From Nocardia brasiliensis ATCC 700358 (GTDB taxonomy: Bacteria; Actinomycetota; Actinomycetes; Mycobacteriales; Mycobacteriaceae): 64,000 bases of DNA. How positions within the stretch are numbered: the stretch's first letter is position 1; each line of letters begins with the position of its first letter. The notes under the pieces were generated by a model. It saw only the letters and a program-made list of their open reading frames with translations, did not search any database and had not been told where the DNA came from. The stretch covers positions 4,278,001-4,342,000 of the forward strand of contig NC_018681.1 of NCBI RefSeq assembly GCF_000250675.2, given 5' to 3'. Positions 24,617 through 33,258 of this stretch are shown piece after piece. A program made the position numbers and the translations under genes.

Positions 24617-25708
24617 TCAGACGGTGAAGAGCGGGTCGGCGGGCAGACGGCGGGAGTCGCTCGGGACCGGCGTGGCGTAGTTGTAGTCGAACAGGCTCGA
24701 CGGGTCCGGGTGCGGGCTCGCATCGGCGAATTCCACCGCGGCGGCTACGCTTTCGGTCACCTCCCGTTCGATCTCGGCCAGCGACTGATCGGTGAGCACG
24801 TCGGCGGCGAGCAATCGGTGCTGCCACAGCGCGATCGGATCGTGTTCGCGCGCCGTGGCCACCGCTTCGGTGCTGCGGTATTTGGCCGGGTCGACCACCG
24901 AGTGGCCCTTGAGCCGGTAGCTGACCGCCTCCAGTAGCGCCGGTTTCCCTTCGCGGCGTGCGGCTTCGATGAGCTCGCTCGCCATATCGCGCACGGCGAG
25001 CACGTCGGTGCCGTCCACCCGTTCGCCGCGCATGCGGTAGGCGGCGGCCCGCTTCCACAGATCCGGCTCGGCCGAGGAGTGCTCGACCGTGGTGCCCATG
25101 CCGGTCTGGTTGTTGATCACCAGGAAGACCACCGGGAGCCGCCACAGCGCGGCGATGTTGAGCGATTCGTGGAACGCGCCGATATTGGTGGTGCCCTCGC
25201 CCATCTGGCACACCACCACGTCGTCCCCGCCGCGGTAGTCGATGGCCAGGGCCGCGCCGATGGCGAGCGGAACCTGGCCGCCCACAATGGCGTAGCCGCC
25301 CAGCAGGCGGGTCGCGGTGTCGTACATGTGCATCGAGCCGCCCCAGCCCTTGGAAGTGCCGGTGGCGCGGCCGTACAGCTCGGCCATCACCCGGCCCGGC
25401 TCGATGCCTTTGGCCAGCGCGTAACCGTGCTCGCGGTAGTTGGTGAACAGGTAGTCGGTGGGCCGCATCGCGGCGCCGAGGCCGACCACGGTGGCTTCCT
25501 CGCCGAGGTTCAGGTGGCAGTAGCCGCCGATCTTGGCCTGCTGGTAGCTCTGCGCGGTGCGCTCTTCGAAACGCCGCACGAACAGCATGTCGCGGAACAG
25601 GCCGCGCAGGATCGCGGGATCTTCGGTGGCGAAGGCGGATTCGGCGGTGACGGGCGCGGACTTGGTGGTTCGCCGCGTGGTTTTGCGCGGAGCGCTCGTG
25701 GTGGTCAT
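24617..25708 (-). CDS. pdhA: Pyruvate dehydrogenase E1 alpha subunit
   Basis: A 363-residue alpha subunit. After a basic Thr/Lys-rich N-terminal tail it shows MLFVRRFEERTAQSYQQAKIGG, YCHLNLGEEA, the PDH-like GWGGSMHMYD, and the thiamine-pyrophosphate motif GEGTTNIGAFHESLNIAALW (GDG-N type). The 'GSMHM' stretch and the compact length point to a pyruvate or acetoin dehydrogenase rather than a branched-chain enzyme. It sits 9 bases after the lpd stop. The four genes supply a complete complex. Confidence 0.92.
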   Translation of the reverse strand: MTTTSAPRKTTRRTTKSAPVTAESAFATEDPAILRGLFRDMLFVRRFEERTAQSYQQAKIGGYCHLNLGEEATVVGLGAAMRPTDYLFTNYREHGYALAKGIEPGRVMAELYGRATGTSKGWGGSMHMYDTATRLLGGYAIVGGQVPLAIGAALAIDYRGGDDVVVCQMGEGTTNIGAFHESLNIAALWRLPVVFLVINNQTGMGTTVEHSSAEPDLWKRAAAYRMRGERVDGTDVLAVRDMASELIEAARREGKPALLEAVSYRLKGHSVVDPAKYRSTEAVATAREHDPIALWQHRLLAADVLTDQSLAEIEREVTESVAAAVEFADASPHPDPSSLFDYNYATPVPSDSRRLPADPLFTV

Positions 25709-25717
25709 CTGCGGCTC

Positions 25718-27166
25718 CTAACGCTTACGCGGCGCGATGTGCACCGGCAGTCCGAGCCCGGCCAGCGCCGTCTCCATGCCGATCTCGCCGAGGGTGGGGT
25801 GGGCGTGAATGGTGTCGGCCAGCTCGTCGAGCGTCGCCTCCAGGGCGATGGCCAGCGCGCCCTCGGTGATCAGGTCGCTGGCCGACGGACCGATGATGTG
25901 CACGCCGAGCACTTCCCGATGCTGTTGCCCGGCAACGATCTTCATGATGCCCTCGGTGTCGCCGAAGGTTTTCGCCCGGCCCAGCGCCGCGAACGGGAAC
26001 TTGGCGGTGATCACCTCGTGGCCGGCCGCCCGCGCGGCCGCCTCGGTCAACCCGACGCTCGCGATCTCCGGATGGGTGAAGGTGGCCGCCGGGATCACCG
26101 TGTAGTCGATGTGCGCGTCGTGCCCGGCGATCACGTCGGCTGCGGTGAGGCCCTGGTGCGAGGCGACATGGGCGAGCAGTGCCCGGCCGGTGACGTCGCC
26201 GATGGCGTAGACGTGCTCGACCCCGGTCCGGAGCTGGTCGTCGACCTCGATGAAACCCCGTGCGTCCGTGCCGATTCCGGCGATGTCCAGACCCAGGTCC
26301 GCGGTGTTGGGCCGGCGGCCGACCCCGACCAGTACGACGTCGGCGGGGATGTCCTGCGGCTTCGGTCCGGCGACCGAGACCCGCAATCCGTCGTCCTGCG
26401 CGATCGCGGTGACAGTGGCTCCGGTGAGCACGGTGATACCGCGTTTGCGGAAGGAACGGCCGAGCGCGTCGCCGATCTCCTTGTCCTCCAGCGGAACGAG
26501 GCGATCCTGCATCTCCACCACGGTGACCTGGCTGCCGAACGTGGCGAACAGGCTGGCCCATTCCGCGCCGACCGCACTGCCGCCGATGACCACCAGGCGT
26601 CGCGGCACGTCGGTGAGCCCGAACGCGCCGTCGGAGGTGACGACACCGGGCAGGTCGGCTCCGGGAATCGGCAGCAGCGCGGGCACCGAGCCGGTGGCGA
26701 CGATCACGTCCTGCGCGCTGACCTGGCGCACCGGCGCGCCCGGCGCGGCGGCGTAGCGGGGACCGCCCTCGAAGATGGGGGACGCGCCGGTCTCGTGCAC
26801 CTCGACCGTGGTCGGCCCGACGAACCGGGCATGGCCCTCGATGACCGTCACGCCGTTGGCCTTCAGCAGGCCGGCGACGCCGTCGGTGAGTTCCTTGACG
26901 ACTCCGTCCTTACGCTGCCGCACGGCCGCGAAGTCGAAGCGCACATTGTCGGCGTAGACGCCGAATTCCGCTGCGGCGGTGAGGGTGTGGAAGACCTCGG
27001 CGGAACGCAGCATCGCCTTGGTCGGGATGCAGCCCCAGTTCAGGCAGACGCCGCCCGGGCGCTCCTTCTCCACCAAGCCGACCCGGAGTCCGCGCTGCGC
27101 GCCCCGGATCGCGGCCACGTAGCCGCCCGGTCCGCCGCCGATCACCAGTAGATCGAATTCCGGCAC
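25718..27166 (-). CDS. lpd: Dihydrolipoamide dehydrogenase (E3)
   Basis: A 482-residue FAD disulfide oxidoreductase. FAD motif LLVIGGGPGGYVAAIRGAQ; redox-active CLNWGC (C41 and C46); NAD motif LVVIGGSAVGAEWASLF; second FAD motif VYAIGDVTGRALLAH; and the C-terminal interface motif IHAHPTLGE, whose His-Glu pair is the general base. It re-oxidises dihydrolipoamide with NAD. It starts with GTG, with GAGGAG 8 bases upstream. First gene of the operon, about 156 bases downstream of the PucR-type regulator. Confidence 0.94.
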   Translation of the reverse strand: MPEFDLLVIGGGPGGYVAAIRGAQRGLRVGLVEKERPGGVCLNWGCIPTKAMLRSAEVFHTLTAAAEFGVYADNVRFDFAAVRQRKDGVVKELTDGVAGLLKANGVTVIEGHARFVGPTTVEVHETGASPIFEGGPRYAAAPGAPVRQVSAQDVIVATGSVPALLPIPGADLPGVVTSDGAFGLTDVPRRLVVIGGSAVGAEWASLFATFGSQVTVVEMQDRLVPLEDKEIGDALGRSFRKRGITVLTGATVTAIAQDDGLRVSVAGPKPQDIPADVVLVGVGRRPNTADLGLDIAGIGTDARGFIEVDDQLRTGVEHVYAIGDVTGRALLAHVASHQGLTAADVIAGHDAHIDYTVIPAATFTHPEIASVGLTEAAARAAGHEVITAKFPFAALGRAKTFGDTEGIMKIVAGQQHREVLGVHIIGPSASDLITEGALAIALEATLDELADTIHAHPTLGEIGMETALAGLGLPVHIAPRKR

Positions 27167-27322
27167 TCGTGGTGCTCCTCATCTCGACGATTAGCGACCC
27201 GGCCGGGTTGTGGCGCGGGTCGTTCTCTCGAGTCTTGTGGGCCGCGATTGCCCAAGCAATTTGCCGGAAGCCCAGAAATCGGGGCGCGAAAATGGGCGCA
27301 GCGCACAATCGCTGCGGGCCGC
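27167..27322 (-). promoter_or_regulatory. Upstream region of the PDH operon with an inverted repeat
   Basis: This gap holds the palindrome ATTGC-CCAA-GCAAT (27247-27260) and a wider pair GCGATTG (27244-27250) / CAATCGC (27306-27312). It lies between the PucR-type regulator and lpd, so it is a plausible operator and promoter region for lpd. No -10/-35 pair is clear to me. The link to the regulator is inferred from position. Confidence 0.4.
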
Positions 27323-28522
27323 TCAGTCCGATTCGGCCGCACCCAGCTCGACTGCCGCCAGCGCGAGCGACAGCTCGAGATAGGCGCGTTGGCCCTCGAG
27401 CGGACGGCCCAGCAGCGTGGCGATGCGCTGCAGCCGGTTGATGACGGTGTTGCGGTGGCAGTGCAGCAGCGGCGCGGCATTGGCGGCCGAACAGTTCTCG
27501 GCCAGCCAGGCGGCCAGCGTCTCCAGCAGGATCTCGCGTTCCCGCTCGGGAAGGGCGAGCACCGGTCCGAGCGTGCGCGTCACCAGCAGTTCGGTGAGAT
27601 CGGGGGAGCGCAACAGCATCGCCTCGGGGTAGCGCTCCTCGAGTAGAACCAAACCCTGTGCGTCCGTGGGCAATGTCTCCAAGGCGAGCATCGCCAGCGC
27701 GTGCGCGGTATCGATCTGGGCCAGCCCCGGCACCGGGGGCGAGGCCGCGGCCCCGCCGCGGAGCCGCGGCCGGATCTGTTGCAGCACAGTGGAACTGTCG
27801 TGCCGCTCGAGTGAAACCAGGCCGACCGTGGCGTCCACCCGATCGTGCCACACCGAGCGAATACCCAACGCCGCCAACGCGGTCTCGGTACCGAGCTGCA
27901 CGGCCGGCCGGCCGCGCACCGCGACCATGAGGTAGGCGCCGTGGGTGGGCAGGTTCAGTTCGCGGGCGGCGCGCGCGGCGAAGGTCGCGTCGTGTGCGCG
28001 GCCGGCCAGCAGATCTTCGATCAACCCGTGCCTGCGGCGCTCGTCCCGGCGGACCTGCTCGAGTTCGGTATTGCGGTAGGAGGTGACCAGCGCCGAGGAC
28101 ATGCCGTCGATGACCGACCAGGTCGCCGCGCCGATCTCGCGGAACTCACCCGGTGCCAGGTCGTCGGCGTGGTCGAGCAGTGCCTCCCAGACGATCTGGC
28201 CGCCTAGCCGGAACGTCCGCAGCATCACCTCCAGCGGCACGCCTTGCGCCGCGCGGTTGCGGCCGATGGCGGCGGCGACATCGTCACGGTCCGGCACGGT
28301 GACATCGCCGGCGAGCAGGTCCAGCACCCGGGTCAGATAGCTGCGGCAGCCGTTGCGCAGATCCTCGCGGCTGACGGGTGAGTAATCCGTCCACTCGGGG
28401 ATATCGGTGAAGATCGCCGCCATCAGCCGCCGCGTCAGCACCGGAACCTCGGTCCGGCACACCGCGGCCAGTCGCCGGATGCCCGGCGTCGGGCCGGTGT
28501 GCTTGGGTGCTGCCATAGGCAT
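27323..28522 (-). CDS. PucR / CdaR-type helix-turn-helix transcriptional regulator
   Basis: A 399-residue regulator. The C-terminus holds the PucR-type HTH: NAAPLLHCHRNTVINRLQRI, then LGRPLEGQRAYLELSLAL. The preceding region (LARDxxx-like, with a GGDEF-related middle part: HGAYLMVAVRG) and the N-terminal helical domain (LTRRLMAAIFTDIPEWTDYSP) match the 'RsbRD/PucR' architecture seen in actinobacteria. It lies upstream of lpd on the same strand and probably controls the PDH operon or itself. The start is uncertain: ATG 28522 or ATG 28516; the ribosome site is weak for both. Confidence 0.82.
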   Translation of the reverse strand: MPMAAPKHTGPTPGIRRLAAVCRTEVPVLTRRLMAAIFTDIPEWTDYSPVSREDLRNGCRSYLTRVLDLLAGDVTVPDRDDVAAAIGRNRAAQGVPLEVMLRTFRLGGQIVWEALLDHADDLAPGEFREIGAATWSVIDGMSSALVTSYRNTELEQVRRDERRRHGLIEDLLAGRAHDATFAARAARELNLPTHGAYLMVAVRGRPAVQLGTETALAALGIRSVWHDRVDATVGLVSLERHDSSTVLQQIRPRLRGGAAASPPVPGLAQIDTAHALAMLALETLPTDAQGLVLLEERYPEAMLLRSPDLTELLVTRTLGPVLALPEREREILLETLAAWLAENCSAANAAPLLHCHRNTVINRLQRIATLLGRPLEGQRAYLELSLALAAVELGAAESD

Positions 28523-28570
28523 CAACCTACGCCGCCCGGTATGCACCCTTTCCGGCTGCACGGAAGCGAG

Positions 28571-28693
28571 TCACCAGGTGCTTTGGTGCGGCACGCCGTG
28601 GAGGAGGGCGGTCTCGGCCCAGAGCCACGCGGCGACCGGACCCGTGAAAACGGTCGCGATGGTGGACAGGTCGGGCTTCAGTGCGAAAAGCAT
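28571..28693 (-). CDS. Small hypothetical protein (40 aa)
   Basis: A short frame from ATG 28693 to TGA 28571 with a GGAG about 10 bases upstream. It encodes MLFALKPDLSTIATVFTG followed by a hydrophobic, Trp-containing stretch and a polar end; it could be one amphipathic or membrane-associated helix. It fills the gap between the PucR-type gene and the SRPBCC gene on the same strand. No family is recognised. Conservation in related genomes would decide whether it is real. Confidence 0.4.
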   Translation of the reverse strand: MLFALKPDLSTIATVFTGPVAAWLWAETALLHGVPHQSTW

Positions 28694-28756
28694 GTCGATC
28701 AACTCCGTTGTCTTACAGCGAACTTTCGGACCGGGCGGGTGCAGTGCGCGCGGTCG

Positions 28757-29185
28757 TCACCTGGCCTGCAAAGGGCGGGCGAACGACTTGCGCAGCGAGG
28801 CCGGGCCCACCAGCGGGAGCAGTGCGGCGAGGACCTTGGCTTTGAACGCGTGCGGCGTGCGGGTCAGCTCGACGTCGACGCGCGTGCCGTGCTCGTCGGG
28901 GGTGAGCCGGAAGACCCAGCCGCCGCCGGGACCGAAGAGCTTCGAGTCGAGCGTCGTGACGGTGACGGTGTCGCCCGCCGGATCCCACTCGTAGCGGGCG
29001 CGTTCCCAGGCCGCGGCGGTGCCCTCGGTCACCTCGGCCCAGCTGTCGCCGCGCTCGTGGACGACGAAATGCTCGGCGTCGATGCTCGGCCACGCCTGTG
29101 GGCGGGACGGCCCGAAATCGGTGAGCACATGCCGGACCTGTGCCGGTGCCAGGGTGGACAGGAGGTGGAAACGAACGATAGCCAT
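28757..29185 (-). CDS. SRPBCC-family protein
   Basis: A 142-residue single-domain protein. It starts MAIVRFHLLSTLAPAQVRHVLTDF and shows the alternating strand pattern of the fold (YEWDPAGDTVTVTTLD, GGGWVFRLTPDEHGTRVDVEL), ending in a helix. Such proteins bind or transport hydrophobic ligands; no function can be assigned. ATG at 29183-29185. It is divergent from the large LuxR-family regulator, with about 130 bases between the starts. Confidence 0.7.
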   Translation of the reverse strand: MAIVRFHLLSTLAPAQVRHVLTDFGPSRPQAWPSIDAEHFVVHERGDSWAEVTEGTAAAWERARYEWDPAGDTVTVTTLDSKLFGPGGGWVFRLTPDEHGTRVDVELTRTPHAFKAKVLAALLPLVGPASLRKSFARPLQAR

Positions 29186-29317
29186 GCTTCGACGATGGCT
29201 GTCGCGGCGGCGTCGCCGAATCGGTCAGATGACGCTGCCGGTGACGTAATCGCGGTTCGGTAGGGTCGCGGGCGGGCCTGCGGATCGACGCGGACCTGGC
29301 GAAAGGGGTACCGCGGC

Positions 29318-32029
29318 ATGCCGATGTTCGGCCGAGACACCGAGCTGAAGGCGCTGCGCGCACTCGTGGACGGGCCCGGTGAGCAGTCCGGCATCCTGGT
29401 CGAGGGGGAGCCCGGTATCGGGAAGTCGGCCCTGATCGAGGAGACGGTCGCCGCCGCGGCCGTGGCGGGGCTGCGGGTATTGCGCACCGCTGGGGCCGAG
29501 GCCGAGCTGAACTCGGCGTACGCGGGGCTGCAACGCCTGCTGTACCCCCTGCGCCGGGGTTTCGGCGAACTCCCGGCGCCGCAGTCCGCGGCGCTGGCGA
29601 GCGCGCTCGGAATGTCGGATGCCCCGGGTGCGCCGAACGGCTATCTGGTCGGGCTGGCCGCGCTGACGCTGTTGGCGGACGCGGCCGCCGATCGTCCACT
29701 GTTGATCATCGCCGAAGACGTGCACTGGCTCGATCCGGCCAGCGCCGAGGTGCTCGCGTTCCTCGCGCGCCGGATCGAGGCCGAGCCGCTCGCGCTGGTC
29801 GTGACGTCGCGCGCGGGCGGCACCCCGCTCGCCGACTCGGGGCTGACCCCGATGCGGCTCGGCGGGTTGGCCGACGACGACGCCGCGGCACTGTTGGACA
29901 GTGCCGCACCGGATCTGGCCGCGCCGGTCCGCCGCCGAGTACTGGCAGCGGCACAGGGGAATCCACTCGCACTGAGCGAACTGGCAACGGCGACAGTGGA
30001 TCTGACCGGGCCGATGCCCTTGACGGAACGCCTCGAGCGGGCCTTTTCCGCGCGGAGTGTGGAGCTGCCGCCCGAGAGCAGGTCCGCGTTGCTCGTCGCG
30101 GCGCTCAACGAGAGCGACTCGATCGCCGAAACATTGGCCGCCGTAAGCATTCTGGCGGGATCCCCGGCCGACCCCGAAATCCTCACACCCGCGCGGACGG
30201 CCGGACTCGTCGAAATGGATTCCGGCACGGTGACATTCCGGCATCCGCTGCAACGGTCGGCGGTCGCCGCCGCGGCCTCGGCGCAGGAACGCCGCCGTGC
30301 CCACCTCGCCCTGGCCGATGCGCTCGATGCCGCGCCGGACCGGCGGATTCGGCACCGAGCGGCGGGCACGCTCGGCCCCGACGAGCACCTCGCGGTCGAG
30401 CTGGAGCAGGCTGCCGAGCAGGCCCGGCACCGCGCCGGCGCGGTCGCCGCGCTGGAACGTGCCGCGGCACTGAGCGATACCCCCGGCGGGCGGGCGGACC
30501 GGCTGTTGCGGGCCGCCGAAGCGGCGGTCGATGCCGGTCGCCGCGATAGCGCCGAACGGCTGGTCGCGGCCGCTCGCGCGTTACCGCTGACGCCGCGCCA
30601 CCAGGCCACCGCCAACTGGCTGCTCAGCGGTTTCGACGACGGGGTACGCGAAAGCCCCGCGCGGGTCGGCGAATTGGCTGCGCTCGCATCCACTGTCGCG
30701 GCTGCGGGGTACACCGACGCCGCCCTGCGGATTCTGTGGGGCGCGGCCATGCGGTGCTTCTGGGTCGAGCCCGGCCCCGAGACCCGCCGGGCCCTGCTCG
30801 CGGTCGCCGATGCGCTGCCGATTCCGGACGAGGATCCGCGCATGGTCGCGATCAACGCGTATGTGGCGCCGTTCGATCGCGGCGCACGCGTGATCGAGCG
30901 GCTGCGCGGGTTGGCGGCGCACACGGGCCGGGATCCGGAGGTGGATCGGTTTCTCGGTAGTGCCGCGCTGCAGGTGGGCGCGTTCGACCTGGCCGCCCGG
31001 TTCGCCGCGGCCGCCGCACCCGGACTGCGGGACGCGGGGCAGTTGGGTCTGCTCCCGCGCGCGCTGACCGTGCAGTCCTGGAGCCTGGCCCGGCTGGGTG
31101 ATCTCGCGGCAGCCGCCCCGGTCGCCGCGGAGGCCGTGGATCTGGCGCGCGAAACCGGCCAGCCGTTCATGCACGGCCTGGCCATCGCGGTGCAGGCCGA
31201 GATCGCCGCCCTGCGTGGGGATCATCCGCAAGCGGCGGCACTGGTGGCGGAAGCGGAGCGGATCGGGCTCGCCGCGGGCGCGCGTCCCGTGCTGGCCACC
31301 GTGCAGCTCACCCGCGGGCTCATCGCCCTCGGCACGGGCCGATTCGACGACGCGTGCGCCGACCTGCTCCGGCTGCACGACCCGCGCGACCCGGCGCACG
31401 CGCCGTTCTTGCGCGCGTACTTCCTGACCGAGCTGGCCGAGGCGGCCGTGCGGGCGGGGCGGGTCGAGGCGGTGCACGACCTGATACGCGAGTTGGCACC
31501 GATTGCGGCGGTGACGCCGTCGCCTGCGCTGGCGATCGGAATGCGTTACGCGCAAGCGGTATTCGCGACCGCAGCGGTCGAGGAGCGGTTCGCGGCAGCG
31601 CTGTCCGCGGATCTCACCGGCTGGCCGGGTGAGCGGGGCCGGGTGCACCTGGCGTTCGGTGAATGGTTGCGGCGGCAGCGCCGGATCGTCGAGTCACGCA
31701 CCCAGTTGCGTACGGCCCGTGACATTTTCGACGCACTGGGCTTCACCGCGTGGAGCGAACGGGCCCGGGTGGAACTGCGCGGCGCCGGGGAATCGAGTCC
31801 GGATCGCAGCCCGGCGGCCCGGGAACGGCTTACGCCGCACGAGCTGAGCATCGCCCAATTGGCGGCGCAGGGTCTGACCAATCGGGAGATCGGGCAGCGG
31901 CTGTTCCTCTCGCATCGAACGGTCAGCACGCATCTGCATCGCATCTTCCCGAAGCTCGGCATCAGCGCACGAGGCGACCTCGCCGCACTGCTCCCGGGCC
32001 TGAACGACACCACGCCCGATCAGACGTGA
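29318..32029 (+). CDS. Large ATP-binding LuxR-family regulator (LAL / MalT-like)
   Basis: A 903-residue regulator. The N-terminus has an AAA/STAND ATPase with Walker A GEPGIGKSAL (about residues 31-40), a Walker B-like LLIIAEDVHWLDPAS, and a long Ala-rich TPR-like helical middle part. A LuxR HTH closes the protein (residues about 835-900): LTPHELSIAQLAAQGLTNRE, then LFLSHRTVSTHLHRIFPKLG. Such regulators need ATP and an inducer to activate transcription. ATG 29318 follows GAAAGGGG. The Tat lipoprotein hydrolase directly downstream is a likely target. Confidence 0.9.
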   Translation: MPMFGRDTELKALRALVDGPGEQSGILVEGEPGIGKSALIEETVAAAAVAGLRVLRTAGAEAELNSAYAGLQRLLYPLRRGFGELPAPQSAALASALGMSDAPGAPNGYLVGLAALTLLADAAADRPLLIIAEDVHWLDPASAEVLAFLARRIEAEPLALVVTSRAGGTPLADSGLTPMRLGGLADDDAAALLDSAAPDLAAPVRRRVLAAAQGNPLALSELATATVDLTGPMPLTERLERAFSARSVELPPESRSALLVAALNESDSIAETLAAVSILAGSPADPEILTPARTAGLVEMDSGTVTFRHPLQRSAVAAAASAQERRRAHLALADALDAAPDRRIRHRAAGTLGPDEHLAVELEQAAEQARHRAGAVAALERAAALSDTPGGRADRLLRAAEAAVDAGRRDSAERLVAAARALPLTPRHQATANWLLSGFDDGVRESPARVGELAALASTVAAAGYTDAALRILWGAAMRCFWVEPGPETRRALLAVADALPIPDEDPRMVAINAYVAPFDRGARVIERLRGLAAHTGRDPEVDRFLGSAALQVGAFDLAARFAAAAAPGLRDAGQLGLLPRALTVQSWSLARLGDLAAAAPVAAEAVDLARETGQPFMHGLAIAVQAEIAALRGDHPQAAALVAEAERIGLAAGARPVLATVQLTRGLIALGTGRFDDACADLLRLHDPRDPAHAPFLRAYFLTELAEAAVRAGRVEAVHDLIRELAPIAAVTPSPALAIGMRYAQAVFATAAVEERFAAALSADLTGWPGERGRVHLAFGEWLRRQRRIVESRTQLRTARDIFDALGFTAWSERARVELRGAGESSPDRSPAARERLTPHELSIAQLAAQGLTNREIGQRLFLSHRTVSTHLHRIFPKLGISARGDLAALLPGLNDTTPDQT

Positions 32030-32157
32030 CCGACACCGATTACGTCATCTGACGCTCGCCGCCGCACCGGCGCACTGCCTAACGTCGGCGATGCGGACGG
32101 TGCCGAGGTGCAGGCCCTGGTCCCGACCGCGTATCGGACCAGGGACGAGGAGCTCAG

Positions 32158-33210
32158 ATGGATATCAGCAGACGATTCTTCGGTGGGGCGCTGGCCGTGG
32201 GCGCGACGAGCCTGGCCGTGGCCACGCTGAGCGCCTGCGCCACCGATCCGGCCGCGAGCTCGGCCACCACGCCGGCGTCGCCCGGCGCGGAGCTGCGGGC
32301 GGGCTCGGGTGCCCACACCACGCTCGGCCCGATCAAACAAATCGAAGCAGGCGCCCTGAACATCGGCTATGCCGAATTCGGGCCGAGTACCGGCCGACCC
32401 GTCATCCTGCTGCACGGGTGGCCCTACGACCCCTACAGCTTCGCCGATGTCGGACCGCTGCTGGCCGCGGCCGGATATCGGGTGCTGGTCCCGTTCCTGC
32501 GCGGCTACGGCCCGACGACCTTCCGGTCACCGCAGGCGGTGCGCAACGGGCAGCAGTCGGCGATCGCCCGCGACATCGTCGACTTCATGGACGCATTGCG
32601 GATCGATCAGGCGGTACTGGGCGGATTCGACTGGGGCGCAAGAACGGTCGACATCATCGCCGCGCTGTGGCCGCAGCGGTGCAAGGCGATCGTCGCGGTG
32701 AGCGGCTACCTCATCACCCAGCAGGCGGCACAGCAGCAGCCGCTCGCGCCGGAAGCCGAACTGGGCTGGTGGTATCAGTACTACTTCGCGACCGAGCGTG
32801 GTCGCGTCGGATACACCCGCAATCGCCACGAGTTCAACAAGCTGATCTGGCGGCGGGCCTCCCCGCAGTGGAACTTCGACGACGCCACCTTCGACCGCAG
32901 CGCGGCCGCGTTCGACAATCCCGACCACGCCGAGATCGTGATCCACAACTACCGCTGGCGGTTGAGCCTGGCTTCCGGCGAGGCCCGATACGACGAGTAC
33001 GAACAGCAACTCGCCACCGGCCCGGTGATCACGGTCCCGGCGATCACCATCGGCAGCGACTTCGACGGTGCCGCCAAGGACGGAAAACCGTACCGCGACA
33101 AGTACATCGGCAAGCACGAACACCGGGTGCTGGACGGCATCGGGCACAACGTCCCGCAGGAGGCGCCACAGCCCTTCGCGCAGGCGATCATCGACGCCGA
33201 CCGACTGTGA
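32158..33210 (+). CDS. Exported (Tat, lipoprotein-type) alpha/beta hydrolase with Asp nucleophile
   Basis: A 350-residue protein. The N-terminus has the twin-arginine motif SRRFFGG and ends its hydrophobic stretch with LSAC, a lipobox-like site, so a folded, membrane-anchored exported protein is likely. The enzyme part has the oxyanion motif HGWPYDP and the nucleophile elbow GGFDWGA, where D158 takes the Ser place. Asp nucleophiles mark epoxide hydrolases and haloalkane dehalogenases. The His is in DGIGHNVPQE. It lies 128 bases downstream of the LuxR-family ATPase gene and may be regulated by it. Confidence 0.85.
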   Translation: MDISRRFFGGALAVGATSLAVATLSACATDPAASSATTPASPGAELRAGSGAHTTLGPIKQIEAGALNIGYAEFGPSTGRPVILLHGWPYDPYSFADVGPLLAAAGYRVLVPFLRGYGPTTFRSPQAVRNGQQSAIARDIVDFMDALRIDQAVLGGFDWGARTVDIIAALWPQRCKAIVAVSGYLITQQAAQQQPLAPEAELGWWYQYYFATERGRVGYTRNRHEFNKLIWRRASPQWNFDDATFDRSAAAFDNPDHAEIVIHNYRWRLSLASGEARYDEYEQQLATGPVITVPAITIGSDFDGAAKDGKPYRDKYIGKHEHRVLDGIGHNVPQEAPQPFAQAIIDADRL

Positions 33211-33219
33211 CACGGTAGA

Positions 33220-33249
33220 ACCGGCGGCCTCGGTCGCGAGACCGCCGGT
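33220..33249. terminator. Bidirectional hairpin between convergent genes
   Basis: ACCGGCGG (33220-33227) pairs with CCGCCGGT (33242-33249), and the inner CTCG pairs with CGAG around a GTCG loop, giving a 12-pair stem with one mismatch. No T-tract is present. It lies exactly between the stops of the hydrolase and the ABC-F gene, so it probably ends both transcripts. Confidence 0.65.
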
Positions 33250-33258
33250 CACCGCGCG

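Noticed and set aside
23597..25708. Operon as a branched-chain 2-oxo acid dehydrogenase complex
   Set aside because: The E1alpha GSMHM segment and E1beta sequence fit pyruvate/acetoin-type enzymes better; this remains a preference, not proof.
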